Positions 55,746-63,990 of a stretch of DNA of 64,000 bases are shown here, piece after piece. How positions within the stretch are numbered: the first letter of the stretch is position 1; each line of letters starts with the position of its first letter. The notes below the pieces were generated by a model that saw nothing but the letters and a program-made list of their open reading frames with translations, ran no database searches and was not told the DNA's origin. Source of the stretch: 54-19 sp038210655 (lineage in GTDB: Bacteria; Chloroflexota; Chloroflexia; Chloroheliales; Chloroheliaceae); the NCBI GenBank assembly GCA_038210655.1, contig JBBQWM010000021.1:47412-111411 (forward strand), in the 5' to 3' direction. The translations under genes and the position numbers were made by a program.

Positions 55746-56936
55746 ATGAGCGAGCAAGCTCCAACCTTTATCACGCACAACTCACCAGAAGTATTAATAA
55801 TTGGCGGCGGGGTAGTTGGATGCAGCATCGCTTACCACCTGACTCAGCGTGGAGTGCGCGATATATTGGTAATCGAGCGCGATACTATCGGGAGCGGTTC
55901 GACCAGCCGAGCGGCGGGTGGCATCCGGCAGCAATTCTCCAACGAGTCCAACATTCGCATTTCGATGTATTCGGTTAAATTTTTCGAGCAGTTTCGGGAA
56001 CGCATGAAGTTGGGCCAAGATGAAGGTGACATGGACTTTCATCAGGTCGGCTATCTGTTTTTGCTTACAAACGAAAAGGAGTGGGGCGAATTTCAAGAGA
56101 ATGTTGCTTTGCAACGTCGGTTAGGGTTGAAAGTTGAAGCGCTGACTCCCCAGGAAGCCGCTGAACTGGTTCCAGGTCTTAATACTGATGGCATCCTGGG
56201 GGCGACCTACTGCCCAACCGATGGTCACGGCAGTCAGCACGAAGTGACTCAGACCTTTGCCCGTAAAGCGCGTCAGGCTGGGGCGCGATTTTGGGAGAAT
56301 TGTGCCGTCACAGGCGTGCGGCGCGAGGGTCGGCATATCCTGGAAGTCCAGACCGAACGTGGCCCTTTGCGGCCCGGTATTGTAATCGGTTGCGCCGGAG
56401 CGTGGAGCGGTTTGCTGGGCGAGATGATCGGGATCGACATCCCGGTGCGGCCTCTCAAGCGGACGCTTTTCTTTACCGAAGCCTTCGAGGAACTGCCCTC
56501 CCACCTACCGATGACAGTCGATATGGGAACCGGCTTTTACTTCCGGCGCGAAGGGCCGGGCTTTTTGATCGGTGAAACCGACCATAGCCAGCCACCCGGC
56601 TTTGATATTACGACCGAATGGAATTGGCTTGATACAGTGGTAGAACACGCGATTAACCGGGTTCCGGCTTTCGAGCGGTTGAGTATTCGGAGCGGTTGGG
56701 CCGGTCTTTACGACACTTCGCCCGACGATAACGCGATTATCGGGGCCGTCCCCGAACTGGATAATTTTTATGTGGCAACTGGCTATAGCGGTCACGGCTT
56801 TATGCAAAGCCCGGCGACCGGCCTTTTGATGTCCGAAATCATTCTGGACGGTGCGGCCCATACCATTGACATCAGCGACCTGAGTATCACCCGCTTCCGG
56901 GAAGGCGGGCTGAACCGCGAACGTAACATAATTTAG
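55746..56936 (+). CDS. FAD-dependent oxidoreductase (DAO family, sarcosine/glycine oxidase-like)
   Basis: A 396-residue flavoprotein. The ADP-binding fold starts VLIIGGGVVGCSIAYHL, with an acidic residue after the second strand (VIERDTIGSGST). The substrate domain is followed by a C-terminal FAD-contacting segment VATGYSGHGFMQSPATG. This pattern resembles sarcosine oxidase beta, proline dehydrogenase-like and glycine oxidase proteins. It probably oxidises a secondary or N-methyl amino acid. Cytoplasmic. The ribosome site before the ATG is weak. Substrate unknown. Confidence 0.87.
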   Translation: MSEQAPTFITHNSPEVLIIGGGVVGCSIAYHLTQRGVRDILVIERDTIGSGSTSRAAGGIRQQFSNESNIRISMYSVKFFEQFRERMKLGQDEGDMDFHQVGYLFLLTNEKEWGEFQENVALQRRLGLKVEALTPQEAAELVPGLNTDGILGATYCPTDGHGSQHEVTQTFARKARQAGARFWENCAVTGVRREGRHILEVQTERGPLRPGIVIGCAGAWSGLLGEMIGIDIPVRPLKRTLFFTEAFEELPSHLPMTVDMGTGFYFRREGPGFLIGETDHSQPPGFDITTEWNWLDTVVEHAINRVPAFERLSIRSGWAGLYDTSPDDNAIIGAVPELDNFYVATGYSGHGFMQSPATGLLMSEIILDGAAHTIDISDLSITRFREGGLNRERNII

Positions 56937-57111
56937 AAGTGATTTGATTTTGGTTCGGTTCTGCTAATAAGCTCGGTTTGACAGGTAGCTACCCTCAACC
57001 TATAATTTACTACAACAGAATTCAGGGCTGCTCCCTGTCTCTGATTATTATACTGACTTGTTTTTATCTATAATAGTGTAATGCAAGGTTTCAATTTAAG
57101 GTTCGTTAAAA

Positions 57112-59904
57112 TTGCCAATCACAACCCAATCTCCTCAGCCAGAGCTAAATGAGAAAATAAACTTGGTCCGCCCAGATTATCGCAGACGGTGGTTAGTAGC
57201 TATGCTGGTTGCCGGGTTATTGGCTTTACTTTATTATGCCCCGGCCCTTGTGGGTAGCTCGCACGACCCGGTCAAAAATAACGCGCTTGCCGCCCTTACC
57301 GGATGGTCGCCTGTCCCGGCAGACCCCACTTTCTATAGTAGTTGGGAAGAAGCCGGGCGACAGCTACGTATGGGACATATCCCTATTTGGCAGGCCAGCA
57401 CCGCTCAGCCTTTTTTAGAAGCGACCGACCTACCAGCCTTTTATCCCGGTTCTGTTATCGTCTATTTAGCCGGACGCGAATGGGCCGCTTTGCTTTTCAG
57501 TCTGGCCCATTTCTGGCTACTCGGCTTCGGCCTGACCTTGTTGATCGGCAATAGTAGAAGTAGACAAGAGGGGTTGAAGCGTTTCATCCCTCATCCTTCA
57601 TCCCTCCTCCCTTGCCTCGCGGTTCTTGTGCTTGCCGGGAACTTACGACCCGATTGGTTGGCTGCTATTAGCTGGCTGCCGATAGCTTTGCTGCTGACGC
57701 GCTGGAAGCGGCGATCACTGGCCTATGTCGCACTACCGCTACCCCTGGCCCTAATCGCCCTCTCCGGCCCTTTTCCCCTGACCATTATTCTTTACGCGCT
57801 CATCCTATTTTGGTGGCTCATCACCCTTCGCCTCTCCTCATCCTTCATCCCTCCTCCCTCCTCCCTCATCCTTTTGCTTTGCCTTCTGGCTGGCTTATTC
57901 ATCGCTGGGCCGCAGCTTTTCCCGCGCCTGAGCTATAGCGGCCCAGCCTTCGACCCGGCAAAGCAGGCCGCTTCCCCGCCCGAAATAAGCGGAGCAATCG
58001 GGGCCGAAGTAACCCAGGTTCAAAGACAGGCCGATGGACAACTGACGCTGGTTTTAGGCATCCCGGCAGGAACCGAACGGGTTGAATTTACCTTAAAAGG
58101 AAGCGGGACGAAGGGTAGCACAGAGGAAAAGCCGACCGGGTGGGGCGGACAACTCTGGCAGGGCCAGGGCAATTCGGTACAGCAAAAGAAGGGGGTAGAC
58201 CTCAAAGTAATCGGCCCGGCGGGTAGTACCGGCGATCAGCGGGTCAGTTTGAAATTTGACCCCAAAAATCTTCCGACAACGACCACCGAATATACTTTGC
58301 GGCTGCGTTATAACCCGCTTTCGTTTCAATTGGGGTTGTACGCCGCTTTTTTGGCGCTAGTCTCGCTGGGTCTGAGCGTGGTGGTGTTGGGCTGGGTGCG
58401 CTTTTATCGTGAGGAAGAGAGCGATCATCCTTTGCGGCGGGTCGTCAAGAATAGCGCGACTCCTTTGTTCGCCCAGCTTACCGGCAAAGTGATCGACTTT
58501 GGTTTTGCGATCTTTGTGTTGCGTCTATTGGGGCCGGAAGGGAACGGTCAGTATGCCTTTGCGGTGACGACCTGGGTTTTCTTTGCCGCTTTTTGCGATT
58601 TCGGGTTGGAAGGGATTGTCACCCGTGAGGTGGCCCGTGTCCGTCAACTTCCCGATGCTCAGGAGCAAATCAACCGGCTCTTTTTTACCAAGCTGTTTTT
58701 GCGGCTGATTTTCTCGATCCTCGCTTTGCCGCTTGCGCTACTGTGGATCGGCGGGTTTGGGTTGACCGGCAATTTGACGGCAGGTTCGGCCTGGGCGATT
58801 ATTTTGTTGATGATCGGCTTTTGGCCTTCGGTGGTAGCCGGGTCGATCACGGTTGTCTTCCGAGGCTACGAGAAGTTTGAATATCTGGCGGCGGTGCAAC
58901 TGCTGGCTTCGGTCGTCAAAGTGCCGCTAGGCTTGGGGGCATTGCTGGCGGGTTGGGGGGTAGTCGGGTTGGCGGGTAGTTCGGTAGTGGTCAACTTTAT
59001 CCAGGTCGCCGTCTTGCAGGCCCTTTTGCGCGGTCAGATTTTCAGGCCGCGTCTGGTTCCGGGGGTGTTTGATACTAAGCTGGCCCGTAAGTTGTTGCAC
59101 GAGTCCTATCCTTTGTTGCTAAACGGGCTTATAATAAGCGTGTTGTTCAAATCGGATGGGCTGGTGCTATTGGCCTTGCGTGGTAACGCCCAACTTGGCG
59201 TATATAACTCGGCCTACAAATTTATCGATGCGCTCCTGATAATCCCTTCGACCCTTACGCTGGCCCTGTTCCCGCTTTTTTCGGCCTATGGCGTAGAGGC
59301 CAGCGCTAATTTGCTGCGGGCATATCGGGAGGGCTTGCGGTTGCTGATGCTGATTGCGTGGCCGGTTTCGGTTGGGACGGTTTTTGTGGCCTATGATCTG
59401 ATTGGGGCGATGGGTGGAACCGAATTTTTGCCAGATGGCGCAATTGCGCTTCAAATCTTGATTTGGTTCTTACCTTTCAGTTATATTAATGGTCTAACCC
59501 AGTACGTGTTGATTGCCATCAACCGACAACGTAATATCACTGGGGCAGTAGTGGTGGCGGCGATTGCCAACCTTAGCCTCAATTTGCTGCTGATCCCATT
59601 TTTCGGATATGTGGCGGCGGCCTGCCTGACGATCCTGACTGAACTGGTTTTGCTGGTTCCGTTCTGCCGGATTATGTATCGGGCGCTCGGCCCTGGCTCG
59701 GTTCCGCTGGTCTCGACCAATTGGCGGCCTATCTTGGCGGCTACTTTTATGGCATTTGTATTGAGCGGTTTACTTTTGGTCGGGGTCAACCATTTTGTAA
59801 TAACGGTTGTAGTTGGGGTGGCGGTCTATCTGTCCGGCTTGACGCTTACAAAAGCCGTTACAAGGCAGGATTTAGCTCTATTGAAAAAGGTTATTAAGAG
59901 GTAA
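57112..59904 (+). CDS. fused membrane protein: YfhO-like N-terminus plus polysaccharide flippase (MOP) C-terminus
   Basis: A 930-residue protein starting at TTG 57112 (no ATG nearby fits; TTAAGG upstream). Residues ~25-290 have many hydrophobic helices and a loop with PADPTFYSSWEEAGRQLRMG and PFLEATDLPAFYPG, resembling YfhO-type membrane sugar-transfer proteins. Residues ~290-410 form a soluble beta-rich external domain. Residues ~445-930 form a Wzx/MOP flippase (LRLLGPEGNGQYAFAVTTWVF, DGLVLLALRGNAQLGVYN). In addition, FIPHPSSLLP and SFIPPPSSLI inside helices are translated heptamer repeats. Likely exports or finishes a lipid-linked glycan. Confidence 0.72.
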   Translation: MPITTQSPQPELNEKINLVRPDYRRRWLVAMLVAGLLALLYYAPALVGSSHDPVKNNALAALTGWSPVPADPTFYSSWEEAGRQLRMGHIPIWQASTAQPFLEATDLPAFYPGSVIVYLAGREWAALLFSLAHFWLLGFGLTLLIGNSRSRQEGLKRFIPHPSSLLPCLAVLVLAGNLRPDWLAAISWLPIALLLTRWKRRSLAYVALPLPLALIALSGPFPLTIILYALILFWWLITLRLSSSFIPPPSSLILLLCLLAGLFIAGPQLFPRLSYSGPAFDPAKQAASPPEISGAIGAEVTQVQRQADGQLTLVLGIPAGTERVEFTLKGSGTKGSTEEKPTGWGGQLWQGQGNSVQQKKGVDLKVIGPAGSTGDQRVSLKFDPKNLPTTTTEYTLRLRYNPLSFQLGLYAAFLALVSLGLSVVVLGWVRFYREEESDHPLRRVVKNSATPLFAQLTGKVIDFGFAIFVLRLLGPEGNGQYAFAVTTWVFFAAFCDFGLEGIVTREVARVRQLPDAQEQINRLFFTKLFLRLIFSILALPLALLWIGGFGLTGNLTAGSAWAIILLMIGFWPSVVAGSITVVFRGYEKFEYLAAVQLLASVVKVPLGLGALLAGWGVVGLAGSSVVVNFIQVAVLQALLRGQIFRPRLVPGVFDTKLARKLLHESYPLLLNGLIISVLFKSDGLVLLALRGNAQLGVYNSAYKFIDALLIIPSTLTLALFPLFSAYGVEASANLLRAYREGLRLLMLIAWPVSVGTVFVAYDLIGAMGGTEFLPDGAIALQILIWFLPFSYINGLTQYVLIAINRQRNITGAVVVAAIANLSLNLLLIPFFGYVAAACLTILTELVLLVPFCRIMYRALGPGSVPLVSTNWRPILAATFMAFVLSGLLLVGVNHFVITVVVGVAVYLSGLTLTKAVTRQDLALLKKVIKR

Positions 59905-59935
59905 TAACGCGAGAATAATTTCTTTTATAAAGAAG

Positions 59936-60035
59936 GTAACTACTCAGACCGGGCGACCACAAGGGTCGCCCCTACAACGGATTTGGGTAGGGGCGACCCT
60001 TGTGGTCGCCCAAAGTAGGTAAGCTGAGTAGTTAT
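59936..60035. repeat. palindromic element with GTAACTACTCAG ends
   Basis: Ends GTAACTACTCAG (59936-59947) and CTGAGTAGTTAT (60024-60035) are inverted with one mismatch. The interior contains a perfect GGGCGACCACAAGGGTCGCC... stem of about 25 bp. It lies 20 bases before the receiver gene's ribosome site, so it is probably in that gene's leader. Confidence 0.8.
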
Positions 60036-60058
60036 TAAAGAAGGACAGGTGGTTGGTT

Positions 60059-60505
60059 ATGACTAAACTAATTATGGTTATCAATGATACCCAGGAGATT
60101 TTGCAACTGTTCGAGGAAATCCTGACCGACGAAGGCTATGACGTAAGCCTGCACTCTTATAGTACCCGCGATATGGAACAGGTCAAGAAGGTTATGCCCG
60201 ACCTGATTATCAGCGATCATCCGCCGGGGGAAGAAAAAAGAGGTTGGCAATTTCTTCAAAAGCTGAAGATGGTCAAGGAGACCGCTACTATTCCGATTAT
60301 CATTTGCACTACGAATTCAAAGGTAGTCGAGGATGGCGAAGGTTTTTTGGCTTCAAAAGGCGTGCTAATCGTCCCCAAGCCGTTCGATATTGAGGAATTA
60401 GTGTTGGCGGTCCAAGAGCAAATCGGCAAAGCCGATACAGCGGCTACAGGTAATACCACTATCAACCCTCATGTAAAAGGGCATGCCAACTCGAAAAAGG
60501 ATTAG
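60059..60505 (+). CDS. stand-alone receiver-domain protein
   Basis: A 148-residue CheY-like protein from ATG 60059 (AGGTGG 6 bases upstream); a TTG two codons earlier is also possible. The acidic pocket is reduced (MVINDTQEIL, with Asn before Asp), the phospho-Asp is in LIISDHPPG, where the usual hydrophobic-Met-Pro after Asp is changed to HPP, and PKPFD holds the conserved Lys. The tail is Thr/Asn/Lys-rich. No output domain or kinase adjacent. It may be phosphorylated by an orphan kinase or act as an unphosphorylated switch. Confidence 0.82.
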   Translation: MTKLIMVINDTQEILQLFEEILTDEGYDVSLHSYSTRDMEQVKKVMPDLIISDHPPGEEKRGWQFLQKLKMVKETATIPIIICTTNSKVVEDGEGFLASKGVLIVPKPFDIEELVLAVQEQIGKADTAATGNTTINPHVKGHANSKKD

Positions 60506-60618
60506 TTTAGCCGGGTAAAATAAGCTTAGGACGTTTATCAGCCAATAACCCGGTTGGTCGCCGTTTGTTATTTAAAAAAGTACAAAATAGTTTGTTTGGT
60601 TACAGAAGCTTTAACAAA

Positions 60619-61068
60619 ATGAAAATACGACAGGTTTTATCATATCGTTCGTTGGAAGAAGCTCAAAAGGCCGGAGAGTCGATTGAGGTAGTTATAATCG
60701 TACCCTTTTTAGCTGATAAAATAGTTTTGTGTAATAATCGCTGGCGAGGGTGGGAGTTTCCGGGTGGTGGTGTCGAGTGGCGCGAGCCGGTTTTGAGTGC
60801 TGCCGGGCGCGAATTGAAAGAAGAGACCGGGGCTGAATTCTCCCGGTTGGAATTTGTCCAAATATTATGGCTAGAGCGCGGACTGTATCGTTCCTTTCGG
60901 GCCGCTCTCTATTACGCCGAGGTGAGCGTATTGAAGGCCCACCACGATTACTATGAGATCGAAGAAGTAGGCGTGTTCGAGGCACTGCCCGCCGTGCGGT
61001 TCTTGAGTTTTGAGTGTGAAGACGACATATACCAATTAGCCCTGCAAGCTCGCCTCAAAGTTTTGTAA
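60619..61068 (+). CDS. Nudix hydrolase
   Basis: A 149-residue enzyme from ATG 60619 (the frame opens 18 codons earlier at a TTG; no strong ribosome site for either). The Nudix box GX5EX7REXXEEXG is complete at residues 50-72 (GGVEWREPVLSAAGRELKEE). Hydrolyses a nucleoside diphosphate linked to another group. Substrate not deducible; FPGGGVEW is common in MutT/ADP-ribose-type members. Followed by a hairpin shared with the convergent phosphatase-like gene. Confidence 0.88.
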   Translation: MKIRQVLSYRSLEEAQKAGESIEVVIIVPFLADKIVLCNNRWRGWEFPGGGVEWREPVLSAAGRELKEETGAEFSRLEFVQILWLERGLYRSFRAALYYAEVSVLKAHHDYYEIEEVGVFEALPAVRFLSFECEDDIYQLALQARLKVL

Positions 61069-61100
61069 ACCGCATCTAAGCTGACAAGTTTGTAAAATAA

Positions 61101-61130
61101 AAGCTGCTATTTCTCTCGAAACAGCAGCTT
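61101..61130 (-). terminator. terminator of the minus-strand phosphatase-like gene
   Basis: AAGCTGCT (61101-61108) pairs with AGCAGCTT (61123-61130). On the minus strand it is followed by TTTTATTTT, a proper U-tract; on the plus strand no T-run follows. Confidence 0.68.
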
Positions 61131-61206
61131 GGAACTAATAAACGTAGATAGGTAAAGGTGGGCGAATATTCCTTTTATAGTAATTGTAGGGCTACCCTAA
61201 GTCAGC

Positions 61207-61779
61207 TTAGCCAGTTTTCAAACTGTAATTGCGTAGTGGTTTAGCGAAATTGGGCGATTTTGCCAGGCTACGGATCAGATTGTACAGGCCATCTCCAATT
61301 TGGTGAAAGCTGTGGGCCTGGACATATTCCGGCAAAATAGTCGGGTCAGGAAAATCCCAGGTGAGGATACGCGCGGCGGTTGGTAAGGGTAATCGCCCAG
61401 CCCGATAACGCCTGACCGACATATCGTCAACTATAATGATATAGTCAAAGTATTCCTTTTGATAGTCACTCAAAGCTTTGGTGTGTAGTTGGGTAGTGTC
61501 GCCTCCCATTTCGTCTATCATGGCAAGAGCTAAAGGATGCGGTCGAAAAGCTGGTTGCGGCCCGGCAGCCGCGCTAAAAACCTCAAAATATTGACCGTTC
61601 GTATCCAGGTGTCGCAAGAAAGCCTCCCCTAATAGTGAGAGTGCTTCGTTACTGGAACACACGAATAGTACTCGAGAGGTTTGGCGGTGTGAAAAGCCCT
61701 CATTCTTGGCCTCAAAAGATTGGATAAAATCAATTCCAGTTGTCTCCATCATACTGCCCCCGTCCACATAACCTATCAT
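61207..61779 (-). CDS. LMW-phosphatase/arsenate-reductase-like protein with altered P-loop
   Basis: A 190-residue protein from ATG 61779, chosen for GGAGG 6 bases upstream. The fold matches low-molecular-weight tyrosine phosphatases and ArsC-type reductases: RVLFVCSSNEALSLLGEAFL near the start and FDYIIIVDDMSV later; WDFPDPTI corresponds to the DP loop. The catalytic CX5R-S loop reads C41-S-S-N-E-A-L47-S, so the essential Arg is Leu. It may be a binding-only pseudoenzyme. N-terminal ~35 residues are extra. Divergent from the LytS-type kinase. Confidence 0.72.
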   Translation of the reverse strand: MIGYVDGGSMMETTGIDFIQSFEAKNEGFSHRQTSRVLFVCSSNEALSLLGEAFLRHLDTNGQYFEVFSAAAGPQPAFRPHPLALAMIDEMGGDTTQLHTKALSDYQKEYFDYIIIVDDMSVRRYRAGRLPLPTAARILTWDFPDPTILPEYVQAHSFHQIGDGLYNLIRSLAKSPNFAKPLRNYSLKTG

Positions 61780-61944
61780 TGTCGGCCTCCGTACCTCGTA
61801 AGCGCTTATTTTTGATCCAATTATCACAGTATCTAAACGGAATGCCCTATCTAATAGGTTTAAACAGAACATATTTAGATTCGTTTGATGAATTTTGGAC
61901 CGATTTGAGCCAAATTTTGATTCTGGTACATTCGGGAATGGGAA

Positions 61945-61974
61945 TTGAAGCTGGAGGTATAATTAGCTTATAAT
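61945..61974 (+). promoter_or_regulatory. promoter of the LytS-type kinase
   Basis: TTGAAG (61945-61950) and TATAAT (61969-61974), spacing 18; a second TATAAT at 61958-61963 overlaps. The TTG start follows at 62004 with AGGAG at ~61992. Confidence 0.55.
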
Positions 61975-62003
61975 AAAGCTGAAAAGCAGATAGGAGTATA
62001 AGT

Positions 62004-63200
62004 TTGAGTAATTTACCCGAATGGCCGCCAGAGCTAAATATTTCCAGTTTTTTTCCACCACCCCGGATCGTCTGGAAAATTGGACAGGTTGAGGCTCTTC
62101 AAAAGATTGGGGCGGCTTGTCGTCTCTTTCGGAACGGGTTGACCCCGGCTGCCGCGCTTAATTTGGCTAGGACGGTCTACGCCTCGGCTAACGTGGCCGG
62201 AGTAGCTGTTTCCAACTGGCAGACTACTCTGGCCTTTGTAGGGCCTTCTCACGACGGTGAGCCACCCCATAGCGACCGGGTTTGCCCTGCCGTTCAATTA
62301 TGTTTTGAAACCAGCAAACTTCAGACCTGTCGGAGCGAAAGCGAACATAAATTACTCAGCAATTGCTGGGTTCCTTTGGAGGAAGATGAGACAAACCTGA
62401 ATTGGCTGGTGACTATTCCACTCGAAAACGAAGAAGAAGTGGTTGGGGTGCTAATGGTTTACGCTTCCAAGCTTTACCCACTTTCGGCGGCGGATATAGA
62501 ATTGGCCCGTTGGGTTGGCACAGAGGCCAGTACCCAGCTTGAGATCGGACGCTTGCGTGGCTCTGCCGGTCAGTTGGCGGAAGCTGAATTAAAAGCCCTT
62601 CGCGCCCAAATTTCACCTCACTTTTTATTTAACACCCTGAATAGTATTGCCGCCCTAGTGCGGATCGACGCTGACCAGGCCCGCGAACTTATCGTCGATT
62701 TCGCCTCATTCTTCCGTCGCACCCTCAAGCATCACGGCGAATTTGTAACATTGGCCGAGGAATTGGATTATGTCGAACATTACGTGCGCTTCGAGCAAGT
62801 ACGGTTTGGCAAGCAACTGGCGGTTGAGTACAATATCGCACCCGGCACCGAAGGAGTCGTTTTGCCGATCCTGACGGTGCAACCGCTGGTTGAAAACGCA
62901 ATCAATCACGGCCTGACCCCCAAGATTGGTGGCGGCACGGTTCGGATTAAGACCGAGACAGTCGATTATGGTGATGTACTAATTACAGTATCCGACGATG
63001 GAGTAGGGATCGAGCCGGAAGTGTTACCGAGGTTGTTGGCCTCGCAAAGCTCAAAATCAAAAGGATTGGGTATGGCCCTGGGCAATATCAAAGAGCGGCT
63101 TCAAAAGTTGTTTGGTGAAGACTACCAACTCAAGGTCGAAAGTGAACCGGGTAAAGGAACGACGGTTAGTTTTCTTGTGCCACGGTTGCGACGAAATTGA
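62004..63200 (+). CDS. LytS/YehU-type sensor histidine kinase with GAF-like domain
   Basis: A 398-residue cytoplasmic kinase from a TTG start (AGGAG upstream). Residues ~30-185 look like a GAF sensor domain with several Cys (VCPAVQLCFETSKLQTC), a possible redox or metal site. Residues ~195-280 form the His_kinase module LRAQISPHFLFNTLNSIAAL with H206, followed by HATPase motifs QPLVENAINHGLTPKIGG and VSDDGVGIEP. No membrane span. The cognate LytTR regulator is not in the window. The micropeptide genes and a TGTGA-N6-TCACA box follow directly. Confidence 0.9.
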   Translation: MSNLPEWPPELNISSFFPPPRIVWKIGQVEALQKIGAACRLFRNGLTPAAALNLARTVYASANVAGVAVSNWQTTLAFVGPSHDGEPPHSDRVCPAVQLCFETSKLQTCRSESEHKLLSNCWVPLEEDETNLNWLVTIPLENEEEVVGVLMVYASKLYPLSAADIELARWVGTEASTQLEIGRLRGSAGQLAEAELKALRAQISPHFLFNTLNSIAALVRIDADQARELIVDFASFFRRTLKHHGEFVTLAEELDYVEHYVRFEQVRFGKQLAVEYNIAPGTEGVVLPILTVQPLVENAINHGLTPKIGGGTVRIKTETVDYGDVLITVSDDGVGIEPEVLPRLLASQSSKSKGLGMALGNIKERLQKLFGEDYQLKVESEPGKGTTVSFLVPRLRRN

Positions 63201-63204
63201 AAAA

Positions 63205-63220
63205 TGTGATATTCATCACA
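63205..63220 (+). promoter_or_regulatory. perfect CRP/FNR-type palindrome upstream of the first micropeptide
   Basis: TGTGATATTCATCACA matches TGTGA-N6-TCACA exactly, with a symmetrical T/A outer core. It lies 5 bases after the kinase stop and ~123 bases before the micropeptide ATG. The TTAATAT near 63266 might be a -10. A CRP-family regulator gene is not seen in the window. Confidence 0.55.
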
Positions 63221-63342
63221 GCCTCACTATTAGATTTATCACGGTCTCTTTCATTACGAGATGTTAATATATTCCCAGAGATCAGTAAAGAATTGGATTA
63301 GGGAAACCTGGTCAAGAGCGAAGAGAAAGAGTTGTACAAACT

Positions 63343-63456
63343 ATGGACGCTTTAGTAGGTTTAATGTTATTGCTGGCCTTCGTCGGCACCCTGGATTGGG
63401 GAGCTTTGAAGCGCCGTCGCAAAGTCGAAGTTGAGTCCGAATACAAATTCCGCTAA
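63343..63456 (+). CDS. 37-residue single-span membrane micropeptide, copy 1
   Basis: Frame MDALVGLMLLLAFVGTLDWG then a basic/acidic tail (ALKRRRKVEVE...YKFR). Residues 3-16 form one hydrophobic helix; the Lys/Arg cluster after it indicates that the C-terminus is cytoplasmic. The frame is short, but a second gene 252 bases later encodes a protein matching at 16 of the first 19 positions, which strongly supports translation. No clear Shine-Dalgarno; GAGAAAGAG lies ~12 bases upstream. Function unknown; no family recognised. Confidence 0.6.
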   Translation: MDALVGLMLLLAFVGTLDWGALKRRRKVEVESEYKFR

Positions 63457-63707
63457 TTCTAGTCTCGTTTTATGAACGATAGAATAGTTGCAAGCTTGAT
63501 CTCTTACAAAGCCTAAAAATTTCTCTAGCTCTCCAAATCCGCTTTAATCCAAAACGATATAGCACAGCCCTGGAAGTCCTGGTTAATAACTAGGACTTTT
63601 TAGTTTGCTATTGGTAAGGTCGTTTGTAATGTACAAACTATACAATGAGTATAAAGTAAGTTATAGAAATGTCGAAGGTTTGATTAGTGGAGAAATACAG
63701 GCAGGTT

Positions 63708-63821
63708 ATGGACGTTTTAGTAGGTTTGATGTTAGTGTTAGCCTTTATCGGTACACTGGATTGGCGCAAAATATTCCACCGCTCCAGGAGCGAAACCGAC
63801 GAAGATAAAAAAATGCGCTAA
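63708..63821 (+). CDS. 37-residue single-span membrane micropeptide, copy 2
   Basis: Frame MDVLVGLMLVLAFIGTLDWR followed by a basic then acidic tail (KIFHRSRSETDEDKKMR). It is the paralogue of 63343-63456: same length, conserved MD-LVGLML-LAF-GTLDW; the differences are conservative (A/V, L/V, V/I). The tails differ. GTGGAGAAA lies ~18 bases upstream. It ends 54 bases from the 3' end of the convergent 5S rRNA. Two independently diverging copies make chance unlikely. Confidence 0.65.
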   Translation: MDVLVGLMLVLAFIGTLDWRKIFHRSRSETDEDKKMR

Positions 63822-63874
63822 GTTGGTTTGCTATAATATGATGGCAAGCAGCAAAAAGGGTATAAAAAGAAAAA

Positions 63875-63990
63875 AGCCGCAGCGGCCTATCTTCACAGGC
63901 TTCTGCAAGCTTACTATTGTCAGCGCTGTAGCGTTTCACTGCCAGGTTCGGGATGGGACTGGGTGGGTCCGCTACGCTCTTGCCACGACC
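63875..63990 (-). rRNA. rrf: 5S ribosomal RNA
   Basis: On the minus strand the molecule starts near GTCGTGGC and ends near GCTGCGGC, which pair as helix I. The interior has the universal CCCATCCCGAAC and AGTGAAACGC stretches. Length ~115 nt. A T6-rich tract follows the 3' end with the terminal stem, giving a terminator. The 23S gene would lie beyond 64000. Confidence 0.93.

Noticed and set aside
63605..63808. Frame of 67 codons overlapping micropeptide copy 2
   Set aside because: It overlaps 63708-63821 in another phase; the micropeptide frame is supported by its paralogue, this one is not.
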